Assembly: GCA_902600475.1 (NCBI GenBank)
Contig: CACKJM010000004.1
Location: 40,339 to 104,338, forward strand
Origin: an uncultured Prochlorococcus sp.
GTDB taxonomy: Bacteria > Cyanobacteriota > Cyanobacteriia > PCC-6307 > Cyanobiaceae
Direction of reading: 5' to 3'
Length of the DNA: 64,000 bases
Positions 17,825 through 27,176 of this stretch are shown in pieces. Both the position numbers and the translations under genes were made by a program. Positions within the stretch are counted from its first letter, which is position 1. Every line of letters begins with the position of its first letter. The notes beneath the pieces are model-generated. The model had not been told where the DNA came from and did no database searches. It saw only the letters and a list, made by a program, of their open reading frames with translations.

Positions 17825-19081
17825 ATGATATCTATTCCTTTTTTAAATTTATTTTTTAAAAAAACAAGTAACTTTGAAAAAGTTTATATTGTAATTTTAT
17901 TTTTTTTAATTTTTATCAGTTTTTTTGTAAGTTTTCCTACTGATACAACAAACATAGGTGTATCTTCATCAAACTTAGCTATTGGTGATCGTGGATTTTA
18001 CATTAACTCTTCTTCAATTGGATTTGGATCGGAAGACTATACTGGTAATATTTTATATCCATTAATAATAAAAATAATCACTAATTTTTGTAGTTTTTTT
18101 GGGGCAGATCAATATTCAAAATTATGGAATTTTCTTCTTTTAACTATCACCTCATCTTTGTCGATAATTTCATTACATCTCTTGAGGAAATCTGCTTTGT
18201 TTATTTTTAGAGAAAGAGTTTCCGCATTAGTATGTGTGATTTATATGATCAACCCTTATACATATTATTATTCATTATCTGGAGGCATCACAAATTTTCT
18301 AATTATTGGAGTAACCTTCCTTTTATATATTTTTGCTAAATCGATTAAAAATGAATATAGACTATCAAAGTCTAATTTTTTTAAAGATATATTTTTAATA
18401 AATATTGGATGCTCATATTTGTCTTTTCTTAGACCAACTGGAGCAATTTTCAGCTTTATTATATTGCTATTCTTTCTTTACAGTAACTTGAAATTTTTGT
18501 TTTTTTGCCAATATTCAAAAAGGATTTTCGTAAATATTTTTATTTTACTAATTGGGATTTTCATAGTTACTTATAATTTAAATTATTCATGGGATTATTC
18601 TATGAATCACATAAGTATATTTTCAAATGAAGGAGGTTTATATTTTGGATTTCCAAGAGCTGAATTGAGAGATAAATTGAGAATAGATAGTCCATATTTT
18701 TTTTATAACATTAAATATATTTTTTACAATATTCTATGGAAGAGCACTGACTTTATCGCAGGTTTATCTGATATTAGGGATTCTCATAACGCTAAAAATA
18801 TCGAGCAAATTTTTCCCTTTTTAGCTAGAACATTTTGTGGGATCTTTATCATATTTCCTATAAATCTATTGAATTTATTTGGAATTCTAAGCAATATAAA
18901 ATTAATATTTAAAAATGATTTATGGATTTTGTTGTTATCCTGTTTGATTGCGATATCTCCTAGTCTTATAGGAGTTGCAATGAGTAGATATTTAATGATG
19001 TTCTATACTCCATTTATTTTGTTTGGAGCAAAAGCTCTTGATAATATTTTTAGAATAAACCATCAATCAAATATTTCATGA
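17825..19081 (+). CDS. Polytopic membrane protein, GT-C-like glycosyltransferase or polymerase
   Basis: The 418-residue protein is dominated by hydrophobic segments, roughly nine or more, beginning at about 19-37 (VYIVILFFLIFISFFV). A large loop follows the first segment, with acidic residues (AIGDRGFYIN, GSEDYTG) as in GT-C enzymes using lipid-linked sugars. Another conserved-looking loop contains YFGFPRAELRDKL. I do not recognise a specific family; a Wzy-type polymerase is an alternative. It overlaps the next gene by four bases (ATGA), so it is translationally coupled to a dolichol-phosphate-mannose-synthase-like GT2. That pairing supports a role using a polyprenyl-linked sugar. Confidence 0.65.
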   Translation: MISIPFLNLFFKKTSNFEKVYIVILFFLIFISFFVSFPTDTTNIGVSSSNLAIGDRGFYINSSSIGFGSEDYTGNILYPLIIKIITNFCSFFGADQYSKLWNFLLLTITSSLSIISLHLLRKSALFIFRERVSALVCVIYMINPYTYYYSLSGGITNFLIIGVTFLLYIFAKSIKNEYRLSKSNFFKDIFLINIGCSYLSFLRPTGAIFSFIILLFFLYSNLKFLFFCQYSKRIFVNIFILLIGIFIVTYNLNYSWDYSMNHISIFSNEGGLYFGFPRAELRDKLRIDSPYFFYNIKYIFYNILWKSTDFIAGLSDIRDSHNAKNIEQIFPFLARTFCGIFIIFPINLLNLFGILSNIKLIFKNDLWILLLSCLIAISPSLIGVAMSRYLMMFYTPFILFGAKALDNIFRINHQSNIS

Positions 19082-20019
19082 AAAAAATAGGAGTTGTTAT
19101 CCCTTGCTTTATGGGAGGTGATATCACATTAAAACTAGTTGAAGATTTAAAGATTTTTGCTGATTTGATTGTATTAGTGGATGACAAATGTCCTTTAAGA
19201 ACTGGTAAAAAGATTAAAAAGAAATTTAATGAACCCAAGATAGAAATTATCTTTAATCAAGAAAATTTAGGTGTTGGGGGCGCTACTAAAATAGGATTTG
19301 ATTTTTTATTAAAAGAGGGATGCGAAATTATTATAAAAATGGATGCAGATTACCAAATGGATCCTAAGAATATTCCTAAATTAATTAACCCAATTATTAA
19401 AAAAGAATGTGATTCAACTAAAGGTAATAGATTTACAAACGCTGAAAGTCTATTAAAAATGCCACGGGTAAGACTTATTGGTAATACCTTTCTAAGCTAC
19501 TTATCAAAACTATCTACTGGTTATTGGGAAATATTTGACCCAACTAATGGTTTTATAGCATTCAATTCTTATGCCTTAAAGAGAATAAACTACTCTAAAA
19601 CAGATAATAGATATTTTTTTGAAACTGATATTTTATTTAGATGCTCACTGGAAAATATAAATATAAACAATGTATCTATTGATTCTGAATATAATAATCA
19701 TTTCTCATCATTACAACCAGTCAAAGAAATAATTCCTTTTTTTATAAAGAATTTAAAATTATTATTCAAAAGGATAATTTATCAATATTTTTTATTCGAT
19801 TTTAATGTTGGTTCTGTAAACCTAATATTATCTTTATTATTTGGATTAACATCATTGTTTTATTTAATTTTTTTATTGCTTAAAACTAATATTACTAATA
19901 TTTATACATCTGCTGCAGAAGCAAGTTTCTTTTCCATAGTGAGCGTTATATCTATGCAATTCTTTCTCTCCTTTATATTTTATGATTGTAGTGTAAAAGT
20001 CTTTCTAAGAAAAAAGTAA
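19078..20019 (+). CDS. Family 2 glycosyltransferase with C-terminal membrane segments
   Basis: GT2 enzymes use inverting chemistry with nucleotide sugars. The 313-residue protein has the N-terminal GT-A domain starting VVIPCFMGG, with DxD in IIKMDADYQMDP and the acceptor-side segment IFDPTNGFIAF. That segment and the two C-terminal membrane helices (LILSLLFGLTSLFYLIF and a second at about 285-300) resemble DPM1/polyprenyl-phosphate glycosyltransferases. It overlaps the GT-C-like gene by four bases, so the likely job is to make the lipid-linked sugar for that partner. Its 3' end overlaps a possible opposite-strand gene remnant. Confidence 0.8.
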   Translation: MKKIGVVIPCFMGGDITLKLVEDLKIFADLIVLVDDKCPLRTGKKIKKKFNEPKIEIIFNQENLGVGGATKIGFDFLLKEGCEIIIKMDADYQMDPKNIPKLINPIIKKECDSTKGNRFTNAESLLKMPRVRLIGNTFLSYLSKLSTGYWEIFDPTNGFIAFNSYALKRINYSKTDNRYFFETDILFRCSLENININNVSIDSEYNNHFSSLQPVKEIIPFFIKNLKLLFKRIIYQYFLFDFNVGSVNLILSLLFGLTSLFYLIFLLLKTNITNIYTSAAEASFFSIVSVISMQFFLSFIFYDCSVKVFLRKK

Positions 20020-20202
20020 ACTATAGATATTATTTTTAAAAATAAAAAGTCTCTGAACTAAATAAGAGAAAATTGTAAGAAATAGCAATATTATTAAAGC
20101 TGCTAAATTTTTGGAATAATTATAAATTAAGGATAAATATTTTATCGAAAAAGAATCTAATTGATCTATGAAATATTTATTACGTAATTGTATTTCAAAA
20201 GT
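20005..20202 (-). pseudogene. Possible remnant of a membrane protein (GtrA-like tail)
   Basis: A 66-codon minus-strand frame has no ATG, GTG or TTG start and begins just after a TAA at 20203-20205. It encodes a hydrophobic segment, LAALIILLFLTIFSYL, followed by VQRLFIFKN, reminiscent of the last helix and RxFxF end of GtrA proteins. It lies directly downstream of another pseudogene on the same strand. The resemblance is weak and could be chance in AT-rich DNA. Confidence 0.3.
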
Positions 20203-20229
20203 TTAAAGTTAACTGAATAAAAGATTAAT

Positions 20230-21412
20230 CTACTTTAGTTCAGGAAATTGATATTCTTTCCCTGGAACAACATTATCTTGCCCCCCTGACTTAAGTTCTT
20301 CTGCAATTATCATAGATTGTCTAATGCAATCATCTATATCTATTCCATAAAGATAAGAGCCAGCTCTTCCTATTGAATAAACTCCTTCAGGCATTAAATC
20401 ATAGTATTGTTTTGCTAATAACTGTTGCGCTTTAAATGGGACGGGATATTCATATCCACCATTAAGAGAGGGTATTTCCATTCCTATAAGCGAGGTATTT
20501 GATTTGTAATGTGTGAATTTTTTATATTCAACTAATCTAGTGAATGGTTCTTGGTTTGCGTAATATAGAAAATATACATTTTCAGGAAAGACATATTCAC
20601 TTGGGAATACAATTAATTTTAATTCTCTTCCAATTTATTTTAAAGGTCCTAATACTTCATTGAGAAAAACGTCGGGACCTATTGTTGATACGATAATATC
20701 GAATGATTTCTTTTCGCCTTCAATTAAAACTTCTTTTTTCTGAATATTAATAACTTCACAAGTAGTATTTAATAACACTTGAGTATTTTCTTTAGCTATG
20801 GGGAAATATTTGTCATACCCATCTAATGAATATGGATACCCAGAAATTGCAGTATCCCATGCTCTTTTTGGACCATCTTTTAGAGTGATACCTTTAGGAG
20901 ACCAATTAAAAGTATCTATTTTTCTATTATCATCTACAAACCACATTTTTTTATTATATTTATCAATCATTTTTGAATACAATGTTTCACCAACACTAGC
21001 TATCCAATACTCCTCAAGATTTTTTGCTGATTGGATTTTGCTGGGATCCTTACTTGATTGCAATTCATGGTCAATCTTTTTGTAATCTGGCATTTTCCTT
21101 ACATCTTGCATGTTAATTGGATAAGCATAGAACGAGTCATCCTTTTCCACGTAAGTTAAAAATTCATATTCAGGGCATAATCTTATGGGAATAAATTATC
21201 TATATATTTAAATACTTCTTCGTAGGGAGTTAAAAAGTGTCTTGGTCCAAAAGTATAAGGATGTCCTCCATACCATCTTGTTTTATTCCCAGCGCCTAAA
21301 AAACTTGATTTTTCAATTAGCGTCACATCCCAACCACCTTGTAAAGCTAACTGGTGAGCTGTTGCGCATCCAGCGAACCCCCTCCAATTATTAAAGCTGT
21401 TTTATTTTGCAT
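20230..21412 (-). pseudogene. Disrupted UDP-galactopyranose mutase-like flavoprotein
   Basis: Read from ATG at 21412 the frame begins with a Rossmann motif (ALIIGGG) and aligns along its whole length with the intact protein at 28265-29398. Three lesions are visible. One base is missing in the C run at 21378-21382, and another is missing at 21187-21189 (plus-strand GGG). A TAA at 20635-20637 stands where the intact copy has a tyrosine codon (GELQYVGRE against GPLK-stop-IGRE). After correction the sequence reads continuously to the end (VYSIGRAGSYLYGIDIDD). The coding texture is well preserved, so the damage looks recent or could partly be sequencing error in homopolymers. Confidence 0.85.
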
Positions 21413-21586
21413 ATTTAATAACAGTTTATGTTTGATAATTTTTAAGGATATCATCTTTAGCTATTTAAATAATTAAATTCAACTAATTAGTACAAGTTTT
21501 AATTTAAAGAATAAGTGCAGATTTATTTTTTAATAGTTAATTGTAGTATTATTGTTTAAGTAAAATTCTTTTTAAAAATTAGAATT

Positions 21587-22420
21587 ATGAGTGTTGAGAT
21601 AATTAAAAATGAGCAACTATCAAAAATTTCAAAATATCTAAGATATAAGACTATTAAAACTTCCCATGAAGCCTCTATACCGCATCTTGGCTCATGTTTA
21701 TCATGCGTAGAAATTTTAGTTTATTTGTATTGGTCTGAATTAAATTTGGATCCTTTGAAATCGTCTTTTGAAGATAGAGATAGATTTATATTAAGCAAAG
21801 GCCATGGAGCTCCAATATTATTTCAGGTGCTGGCTGAGAGAAATTTTTTTGATAGTGATTTATTAAAAACAGCAGGCGAGAATGGAAGTTATTTTCATGA
21901 ACATCCACCTAAGCCAGGATATATTCCTGGTATAGAAGCTGCTACAGGCTCATTAGGTCATGGGTTCCCAATTGCTTTAGGAATGGCTCTTGGTGCGAAA
22001 ATAAATAACAAATCTTATAGAACTTATGCATTATTAAGTGATGGAGAGTGTAATGAAGGAACTATTTGGGAATCAGCAATGCTTGCGGCATCAAATTCTT
22101 TATTTAATTTAACTGTTTTAATTGATTTTAATAAATGGCAGGCGACAGGTAGAAGTAAAGAAATAATGGCATTAGAACCTTTACTAGATAAATGGAAATC
22201 TTTTGGATGGCATAGCCAAGAAATTGATGGACATAATTTTAATGAAATAAGAAATTCCCTTATAAATGCCAAAAAGAATGAACAACAACCAAGTGTAATT
22301 ATTGCAAATACAGTAAAGGGTAAAGGTATTTCTTTTATGGAGGATAATAATAATTGGCACTATAGAATACCTAATAAAAATGAGTTTTCAGAGGCTTTAA
22401 AAGAGTTAGAAATTATATAA
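21587..22420 (+). CDS. Transketolase, N-terminal (TPP-binding) subunit
   Basis: Split transketolases transfer two-carbon units between sugars; this is the pyrimidine/diphosphate-binding half. The 277-residue protein has FILSKGHGAPILF, the substrate-side GSLGHGFPIALGMA, and the TPP motif GDGECNEGTIWE with the asparagine of GDG-X(n)-N further on (VLIDFNKWQ). The C-terminal partner is at 23187-24110, with an oxygenase gene between them, an unusual split arrangement. Together they equal one transketolase polypeptide minus the usual linker. As a cluster enzyme it probably makes or remodels an unusual sugar; a housekeeping transketolase is expected elsewhere in the genome. Confidence 0.88.
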   Translation: MSVEIIKNEQLSKISKYLRYKTIKTSHEASIPHLGSCLSCVEILVYLYWSELNLDPLKSSFEDRDRFILSKGHGAPILFQVLAERNFFDSDLLKTAGENGSYFHEHPPKPGYIPGIEAATGSLGHGFPIALGMALGAKINNKSYRTYALLSDGECNEGTIWESAMLAASNSLFNLTVLIDFNKWQATGRSKEIMALEPLLDKWKSFGWHSQEIDGHNFNEIRNSLINAKKNEQQPSVIIANTVKGKGISFMEDNNNWHYRIPNKNEFSEALKELEII

Positions 22421-22428
22421 TTATCCTT

Positions 22429-23190
22429 ATGAAAGACACTGCAGAAATTAATAAATATCCAAATTTGGAGGGTTTTACTTTAGAAAATAAAATATCAGAT
22501 GAGGAGTTAAATCAATTTAAAAAATTTATAAATGCCCAATGGTATGAAAGGATCGAACAAATAAACCCTGAGGTAGCATCTGAAATAAAAAAAAAAGATA
22601 TTAAAATTGACAACTACCATAAGATATCAAGTAGTCTAAAACATGAAAAAATTTGGAGTAAATCAAATAGAATACTTCCTTTGAATTTTGTAAACTGGTT
22701 TAAAAATTCTAAATTCGCAAGATCACTGGAATCAAGATATGGTGAATATACAATCTCTGATGAAGATAATTTAGGTTGGCCAAATGTTTATTGGAGATTA
22801 GTAAGACCAGGTTTTTCAGAAGATGTTGGCCCATTGCATAGAGACTCATGGTTTTGGCAGTTAAATGATAAATTTCCGAAGCCAGTTTATAGTTTTTCTA
22901 GATTAAAAGTTTGGATTCCCATTTTTACAGAGAAAGGATCTAATGGCCTTTTAGTAGAGCCTTTTTCTCATAACAGAAAAGATATCGAATGGCATGGTGA
23001 GTCAAGGCATGGTATTAAAAAACCTACTTTAATAACAACTATTGATAAATTAAATCCTATTTTATTAAATACTGAAGTTGGTGATTCTGTAGTTTTTAAT
23101 GATAACCTAATCCATGGAGGAGCTATTAATAAAGGATTGAAATGCAGAGTAAGTGTTGAATTTACAATGTTAATAAAAGAATTTAAATGA
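22429..23190 (+). CDS. Phytanoyl-CoA dioxygenase-like 2-oxoglutarate/Fe(II) oxygenase
   Basis: The 253-residue protein has the iron-binding triad of the PhyH-like family: His137-x-Asp139 in GPLHRDSWFWQ and the distal His229 in LIHGGAINKG. Arg240 (KCRVSVEFTM) is well placed to bind 2-oxoglutarate. It therefore probably hydroxylates or otherwise oxidises a small molecule or sugar using oxygen. It lies between the two transketolase halves, eight bases after the first and overlapping the second by four (ATGA). Such tight linkage argues that it works on the same pathway. The substrate is unknown. Confidence 0.75.
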   Translation: MKDTAEINKYPNLEGFTLENKISDEELNQFKKFINAQWYERIEQINPEVASEIKKKDIKIDNYHKISSSLKHEKIWSKSNRILPLNFVNWFKNSKFARSLESRYGEYTISDEDNLGWPNVYWRLVRPGFSEDVGPLHRDSWFWQLNDKFPKPVYSFSRLKVWIPIFTEKGSNGLLVEPFSHNRKDIEWHGESRHGIKKPTLITTIDKLNPILLNTEVGDSVVFNDNLIHGGAINKGLKCRVSVEFTMLIKEFK

Positions 23191-24110
23191 GAACTTTATT
23201 CCAAAAAAAAATTACTGCGCTAGCAAAAAAAAGAGATGATATTGTTCTTCTTTCTGGAGATATAGGTAATAAAATGTTTGATGATTTTAAACAAATTGCA
23301 CCAGAGAGATTTATTAATTGCGGGATAGCAGAAGCTAGTATGATGAGTGTAGCAGGAGGATTAGCTCTATCAGGTTTGAGACCAGTTGTATACACAATAA
23401 CCCCCTTTGTAACTGCAAGATGCTTTGAACAAGCAAAAATTAGCGTTGGATATCATGAGGCAAATGTTGTAATAATAGGAACTGGCTCTGGTTTATCATA
23501 TGCTGAATTAGGTGCTACTCATCATTCTTTAGATGATATATCAATAATGGGTTCTATCCCAAATATGAGAGTTTTAGCCCCTTGTGATCCAAATCAGCTT
23601 GGTTTTTATTTAGATGAAGCATTAAATCTAAATGGTCCTACTTATATAAGAATAGGTAAAAAAGGAGAACCTATAATAACTTCTGAAATTTCCGAAATTA
23701 GGATAGGAAAATCAAATATTATTAAGGAAGGAAATGATATTTTAATATTAGGTATTGGTCCTATTATTAATGAAGCATTATTAGCAGTTGAAAAACTTAA
23801 ATCTGTTTCGCAAAAAAGTATTGCAATAGCTGAGATGTCATCAATAAAGCCTATGGATGAAATATTTTTAAAAGAAATGGTTAAAAGAAATTTTAAAACT
23901 TGGATTACCTTAGAGGAGCATGGTTTTGTAGGTGGTATGGGTATAAGAATAAATAATTGGTTGTTCAAAAATGACGCATCTAAAACTATCAAAACTATAA
24001 ATTTAAATACTCCAGATCAATTTATACACACTTTAGGGAAACAAAATTTCCTAAGAAAAGAATTAAATATTGATGAATCTTTTATATATAACAAGTTATT
24101 ATCACTATGA
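23187..24110 (+). CDS. Transketolase, C-terminal subunit
   Basis: This is the pyrimidine-domain plus C-terminal domain partner of the 21587-22420 protein. The 307-residue protein has GIAEASMMSVAGGLALSGLR, where the glutamate activates TPP. It also has the FEQAKISVGY segment and SYAELGATHHSLDDISIM, which carries the substrate-binding histidines. The C-terminal domain runs from about residue 185 (ILILGIGPIINEAL). It overlaps both neighbours by four bases, so the surrounding genes form a coupled operon. No catalytic residue seems to be missing. Confidence 0.88.
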   Translation: MRTLFQKKITALAKKRDDIVLLSGDIGNKMFDDFKQIAPERFINCGIAEASMMSVAGGLALSGLRPVVYTITPFVTARCFEQAKISVGYHEANVVIIGTGSGLSYAELGATHHSLDDISIMGSIPNMRVLAPCDPNQLGFYLDEALNLNGPTYIRIGKKGEPIITSEISEIRIGKSNIIKEGNDILILGIGPIINEALLAVEKLKSVSQKSIAIAEMSSIKPMDEIFLKEMVKRNFKTWITLEEHGFVGGMGIRINNWLFKNDASKTIKTINLNTPDQFIHTLGKQNFLRKELNIDESFIYNKLLSL

Positions 24111-24709
24111 AAACTATAGGCATTGATTTTGATAATACAATTGTTGTTTATAATAATTTATTCTACAAAATTGCTCTTGATAAGAAATTAATTCCTGCAA
24201 AATTTCCTAAAAATAAAATTAAAATAAGAGATTTTTTGAGAAATCAAAATAAAGATCATGAATTTACTAAATTGCAAAGTGAAGTTTATGGTAAAAGAAT
24301 TCTTGATGCAGAACCTGCACCAAATATTTTTGAATCACTTTTAAAAATAAAGGATGAATTTAAATTAATAATTATTAGTCATAAGACAAAATATCCTTAT
24401 TATGGGACCAAATATAATCTTCATGAGGCTGCTATTTCTTGGCTAGAAAAAAATAATTTTATGTCTTCACAAGGTCTTAATTTAAGTTACGAAGATATAT
24501 TTTTTTGTACCACAAAAGATGTCAAATTAGAAACTATTAATAATTCTGGCTGCCAATTTTTTATTGATGACTTACCAGATATCTTGGAATTTGTAGATAA
24601 AAAAATTAAGAGAGTTTTATATTTGAATAAGCAATCAAAACCTCCTGGAAATTCCTGGGATAAAACTTTAGATGATTGGATTAATTTAGGTGAAATTATT
24701 TATAATTAA
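24107..24709 (+). CDS. HAD-superfamily hydrolase-like protein
   Basis: The 200-residue protein starts with the HAD nucleophile motif IGIDFDNTIVVYN (Asp8 and Asp10). It has a motif II-like region in KLIIISHKTK and a late acidic motif in QFFIDDLPDILEF. It is probably a phosphatase acting on a small phosphorylated metabolite. It overlaps the transketolase C subunit by four bases and the next kinase-like gene by one (TAATG). A phosphatase and a kinase next to each other could modify the transketolase product; that order of steps is inference. Confidence 0.7.
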   Translation: MKTIGIDFDNTIVVYNNLFYKIALDKKLIPAKFPKNKIKIRDFLRNQNKDHEFTKLQSEVYGKRILDAEPAPNIFESLLKIKDEFKLIIISHKTKYPYYGTKYNLHEAAISWLEKNNFMSSQGLNLSYEDIFFCTTKDVKLETINNSGCQFFIDDLPDILEFVDKKIKRVLYLNKQSKPPGNSWDKTLDDWINLGEIIYN

Positions 24710-25689
24710 TGTCTATGCAAGAAGTATTAAAAAATTCAGTAAATAATTCTTTAAATGAAATTGGAATTAGTATTAATAAAATTGAAGTTATTAATTCTGG
24801 GATTAATAGTCTTTCATGGAAAATTAAAAATGATAAGGAATCATTTTTTTTGAAAAAATATATTAATAAGCCTGGAGATATTAGAGATAGATTAAAAACA
24901 GAAAAAGGGATCTTGAATTTATTAAAATATCAAAATATTAAAAATATCCCTAAAATTGTTTGTTTTTCAAAAAAATATAATTGGATAATTCTCTCTTGGA
25001 TAGAAGGTGATCCAATCAGAAGTCCTAATGATGAAGATTGGGAAGGTCTTCTATATTTTCTTGCAAGTATGCAACAAATTAAGAAAAAGGATATTTCATT
25101 TGAAATTAAAAATGCTTCTGAGTCTTTTTTTGACATATTATCGCATGCAAAATTTATTCAATTTAGAATTAATCAACTGCTTCAAAAATTAGAGGATAAC
25201 AAACCTTCATCGATAAGAAATTGGATAGAAGAAAATCTTTTAAAGACTATAAATAATTATCTTTATAAGAGAATATATAATATTAAAGAAATTTGTTATA
25301 AAAAAAATTCAGCTATTTTATCTCAATCTGATATTGGCTTTCATAATACTTTAAGATTTCAAGGAAAATTATATTTTTTTGACTTTGAATATGCTGGTTG
25401 GGATGATCCTTATAAACAATATACTGACCTTGTTATTCAGCCAGAAAATTTGTTGAATTATGATCAGGCAACTAGTTTATTAAATAGGTTTGGGATAATT
25501 TTAAATAAAAAGATCGATTTAAATATTCTTTTAGAATATATTTTTTTATATAGATTAAAATGGACAATAATAATTTTAAAACAATTATTAAATAATAATA
25601 TTTCTAAATATGATGAAAAACAAATTTTTTTAAAAGCTGAATCTTATTATAAATCAGTAGGATCTATATGGTTAATGGATGAGGAGTAG
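24709..25689 (+). CDS. Aminoglycoside phosphotransferase/choline kinase-like protein
   Basis: The 326-residue protein resembles small-molecule kinases of the APH fold. Residues up to 75 form an N lobe with lysine in FLKKYINKPGD, then a hinge (IILSWIEGD). The catalytic segment is LSQSDIGFHNTLRF, where Asp and Asn of the HxDxxxxN motif are present but His is Gln. The metal-binding DFE (FFDFEYAGWDD) stands for DFG. A sugar or amino-alcohol substrate is likely in this setting. The APH fold is fairly clear; whether the enzyme is active is less certain because of the altered loop. Confidence 0.7.
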   Translation: MSMQEVLKNSVNNSLNEIGISINKIEVINSGINSLSWKIKNDKESFFLKKYINKPGDIRDRLKTEKGILNLLKYQNIKNIPKIVCFSKKYNWIILSWIEGDPIRSPNDEDWEGLLYFLASMQQIKKKDISFEIKNASESFFDILSHAKFIQFRINQLLQKLEDNKPSSIRNWIEENLLKTINNYLYKRIYNIKEICYKKNSAILSQSDIGFHNTLRFQGKLYFFDFEYAGWDDPYKQYTDLVIQPENLLNYDQATSLLNRFGIILNKKIDLNILLEYIFLYRLKWTIIILKQLLNNNISKYDEKQIFLKAESYYKSVGSIWLMDEE

Positions 25690-25697
25690 TTTGTTCA

Positions 25698-26543
25698 ATG
25701 ATTCTTATAATTGGCATTGATGGATTACTTGGGAATTACCTCTTTAAAGAATTAAAAAATTTCTATAGCGTCATAGGTACTTCAAGAAATTTAGTTGGTA
25801 AAAACATTTGCAATTATGATATTTTAAATCCCATATCAAGCCTGCAGATTGAATGGGAAAAGGTTGAATTTGTTATAATAGCAGCTGCCAGTTCAAATGT
25901 TGGTTTTTGTGAATTAGAGCCAAATTTGTCGCATGAAGTAAACTTTATTGCTCCAATAAATATTATTAAAGAGCTTAAAAAGAAAAATATACCTGTAATT
26001 ATATTTTCATCAGAATATGTTTTTAACGGAAAAAATGGCAAATACTCTGAACAATCTCAAAAGTCACCCAATACAAATTATGGGCTTCAAAAGAGTAAAT
26101 TAGAGGACTTTCTTATTCATTTTTATGAAAAAACAATAATTTTTAGAATTTCTAAAATTGCCTCTCTTAGACACAAAAAATCATTTTTTTATAAAATGAT
26201 GGATGAGATGGTAACTAATGAAATTTATAGTGCTGCTACGGACCAATTTTTCACTCCAATAAATATTGAGGACTGCGGTGAAATTATTTTCAAAGCAATT
26301 AAAGCAGAAGAGTATGGGCTTTTTAACTTATGTGGTGTCCAAAATTACTCAAGGTATTCACTAGCACTTGCTTTAAAAACTAATCTTAAAATAAAAACTA
26401 AAATTAATAAATGCTCAATTTTAGATATAAATTTAACCTACGATGTACCCCCTGATCTTACAATGACCTGTGAAAAATTAAATAATATATTTAAATTCAT
26501 ACCAGGCAAATTAAACTTTGGTAAAAATAAATTTAAGTTTTAG
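25698..26543 (+). CDS. RmlD-like SDR (dTDP-4-dehydrorhamnose reductase family)
   Basis: The 281-residue protein has a short N-terminal NAD(P) motif (IIGIDGLLGNYLF), an AAASSNVGFCELEP segment that matches RmlD-type proteins (VNCAAYT-like position), a serine region (IIFSSEYVFNGKNG) and the catalytic YxxxK in TNYGLQKSKLED. RmlD reduces a 4-keto sugar nucleotide; some relatives act as methionine adenosyltransferase regulators. A sugar-nucleotide reductase is the most likely role here. It begins eight bases after the kinase-like gene in the same transcript. rmlABC are not in the window, so the substrate is probably not dTDP-rhamnose. Confidence 0.75.
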   Translation: MILIIGIDGLLGNYLFKELKNFYSVIGTSRNLVGKNICNYDILNPISSLQIEWEKVEFVIIAAASSNVGFCELEPNLSHEVNFIAPINIIKELKKKNIPVIIFSSEYVFNGKNGKYSEQSQKSPNTNYGLQKSKLEDFLIHFYEKTIIFRISKIASLRHKKSFFYKMMDEMVTNEIYSAATDQFFTPINIEDCGEIIFKAIKAEEYGLFNLCGVQNYSRYSLALALKTNLKIKTKINKCSILDINLTYDVPPDLTMTCEKLNNIFKFIPGKLNFGKNKFKF

Positions 26544-26654
26544 ATGCTTAATGATGATTTTAAAATCTAACTCTCTAAATCATGTTTTCATTTATCATAA
26601 ATAGAAATAATCACCTTATCAAAAATTTTAATTTGAAAAAATCAATTTTTTAAA

Positions 26655-27149
26655 ATGGATAAATATAATAAGTTTTTGAAAGAATTTAAAGATGCAAGAA
26701 CCCCCACTTGGTTTTGGAATGGAGAATATCCTCTTAATCTCAGTAAGGAATTAATCAATGATTTAGAAAATTTCTCTGAAAATAATAAAACTAATTGCAG
26801 AATCTGTATACACACCAATCCTGAAGAATTATGTCAAGTAATGCTAATTGTAGAAAGAAAGGGTATGAATATTCCACCTCATTTTCACAAAAATAAATCT
26901 GATTTCGTTTTTGTTTTGAAAGGTGAAATGGAATTTTTTACTTTTGATAAATTAACTAGGAATAAAGATATTAAAAATTTATTGCCCTTCAATGGATTTA
27001 AGACTCCTGCAGGTATGATCCATGCAATAGGTATAAAAAGTGAAACTTGTACTTATCTAGAAACATCTACTGGACCTTTTGTTAAGGATGAAGATGCTAT
27101 TTATCCCTCATGGGCTAAGGAATGGCATGACAAGTTTTATATGATATGA
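26655..27149 (+). CDS. Cupin-fold protein (WbuC-like)
   Basis: The 164-residue protein contains one cupin barrel. Metal-binding histidines lie in IPPHFHKNKSDF, and FVLKGEMEFFTFD is the first cupin motif end. The second motif is TPAGMIHAIG. Cupins of similar size (WbuC) occur in O-antigen clusters with uncertain function, perhaps isomerases or binding proteins. It follows the RmlD-like gene after a 111-base gap that may hold an internal promoter. No signal peptide is seen, so it is likely cytoplasmic. Assignment to the cupin fold is firm, the function is not. Confidence 0.72.
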   Translation: MDKYNKFLKEFKDARTPTWFWNGEYPLNLSKELINDLENFSENNKTNCRICIHTNPEELCQVMLIVERKGMNIPPHFHKNKSDFVFVLKGEMEFFTFDKLTRNKDIKNLLPFNGFKTPAGMIHAIGIKSETCTYLETSTGPFVKDEDAIYPSWAKEWHDKFYMI

Positions 27150-27176
27150 TTTGTTTTTATATTTTACTCGAGTTAG

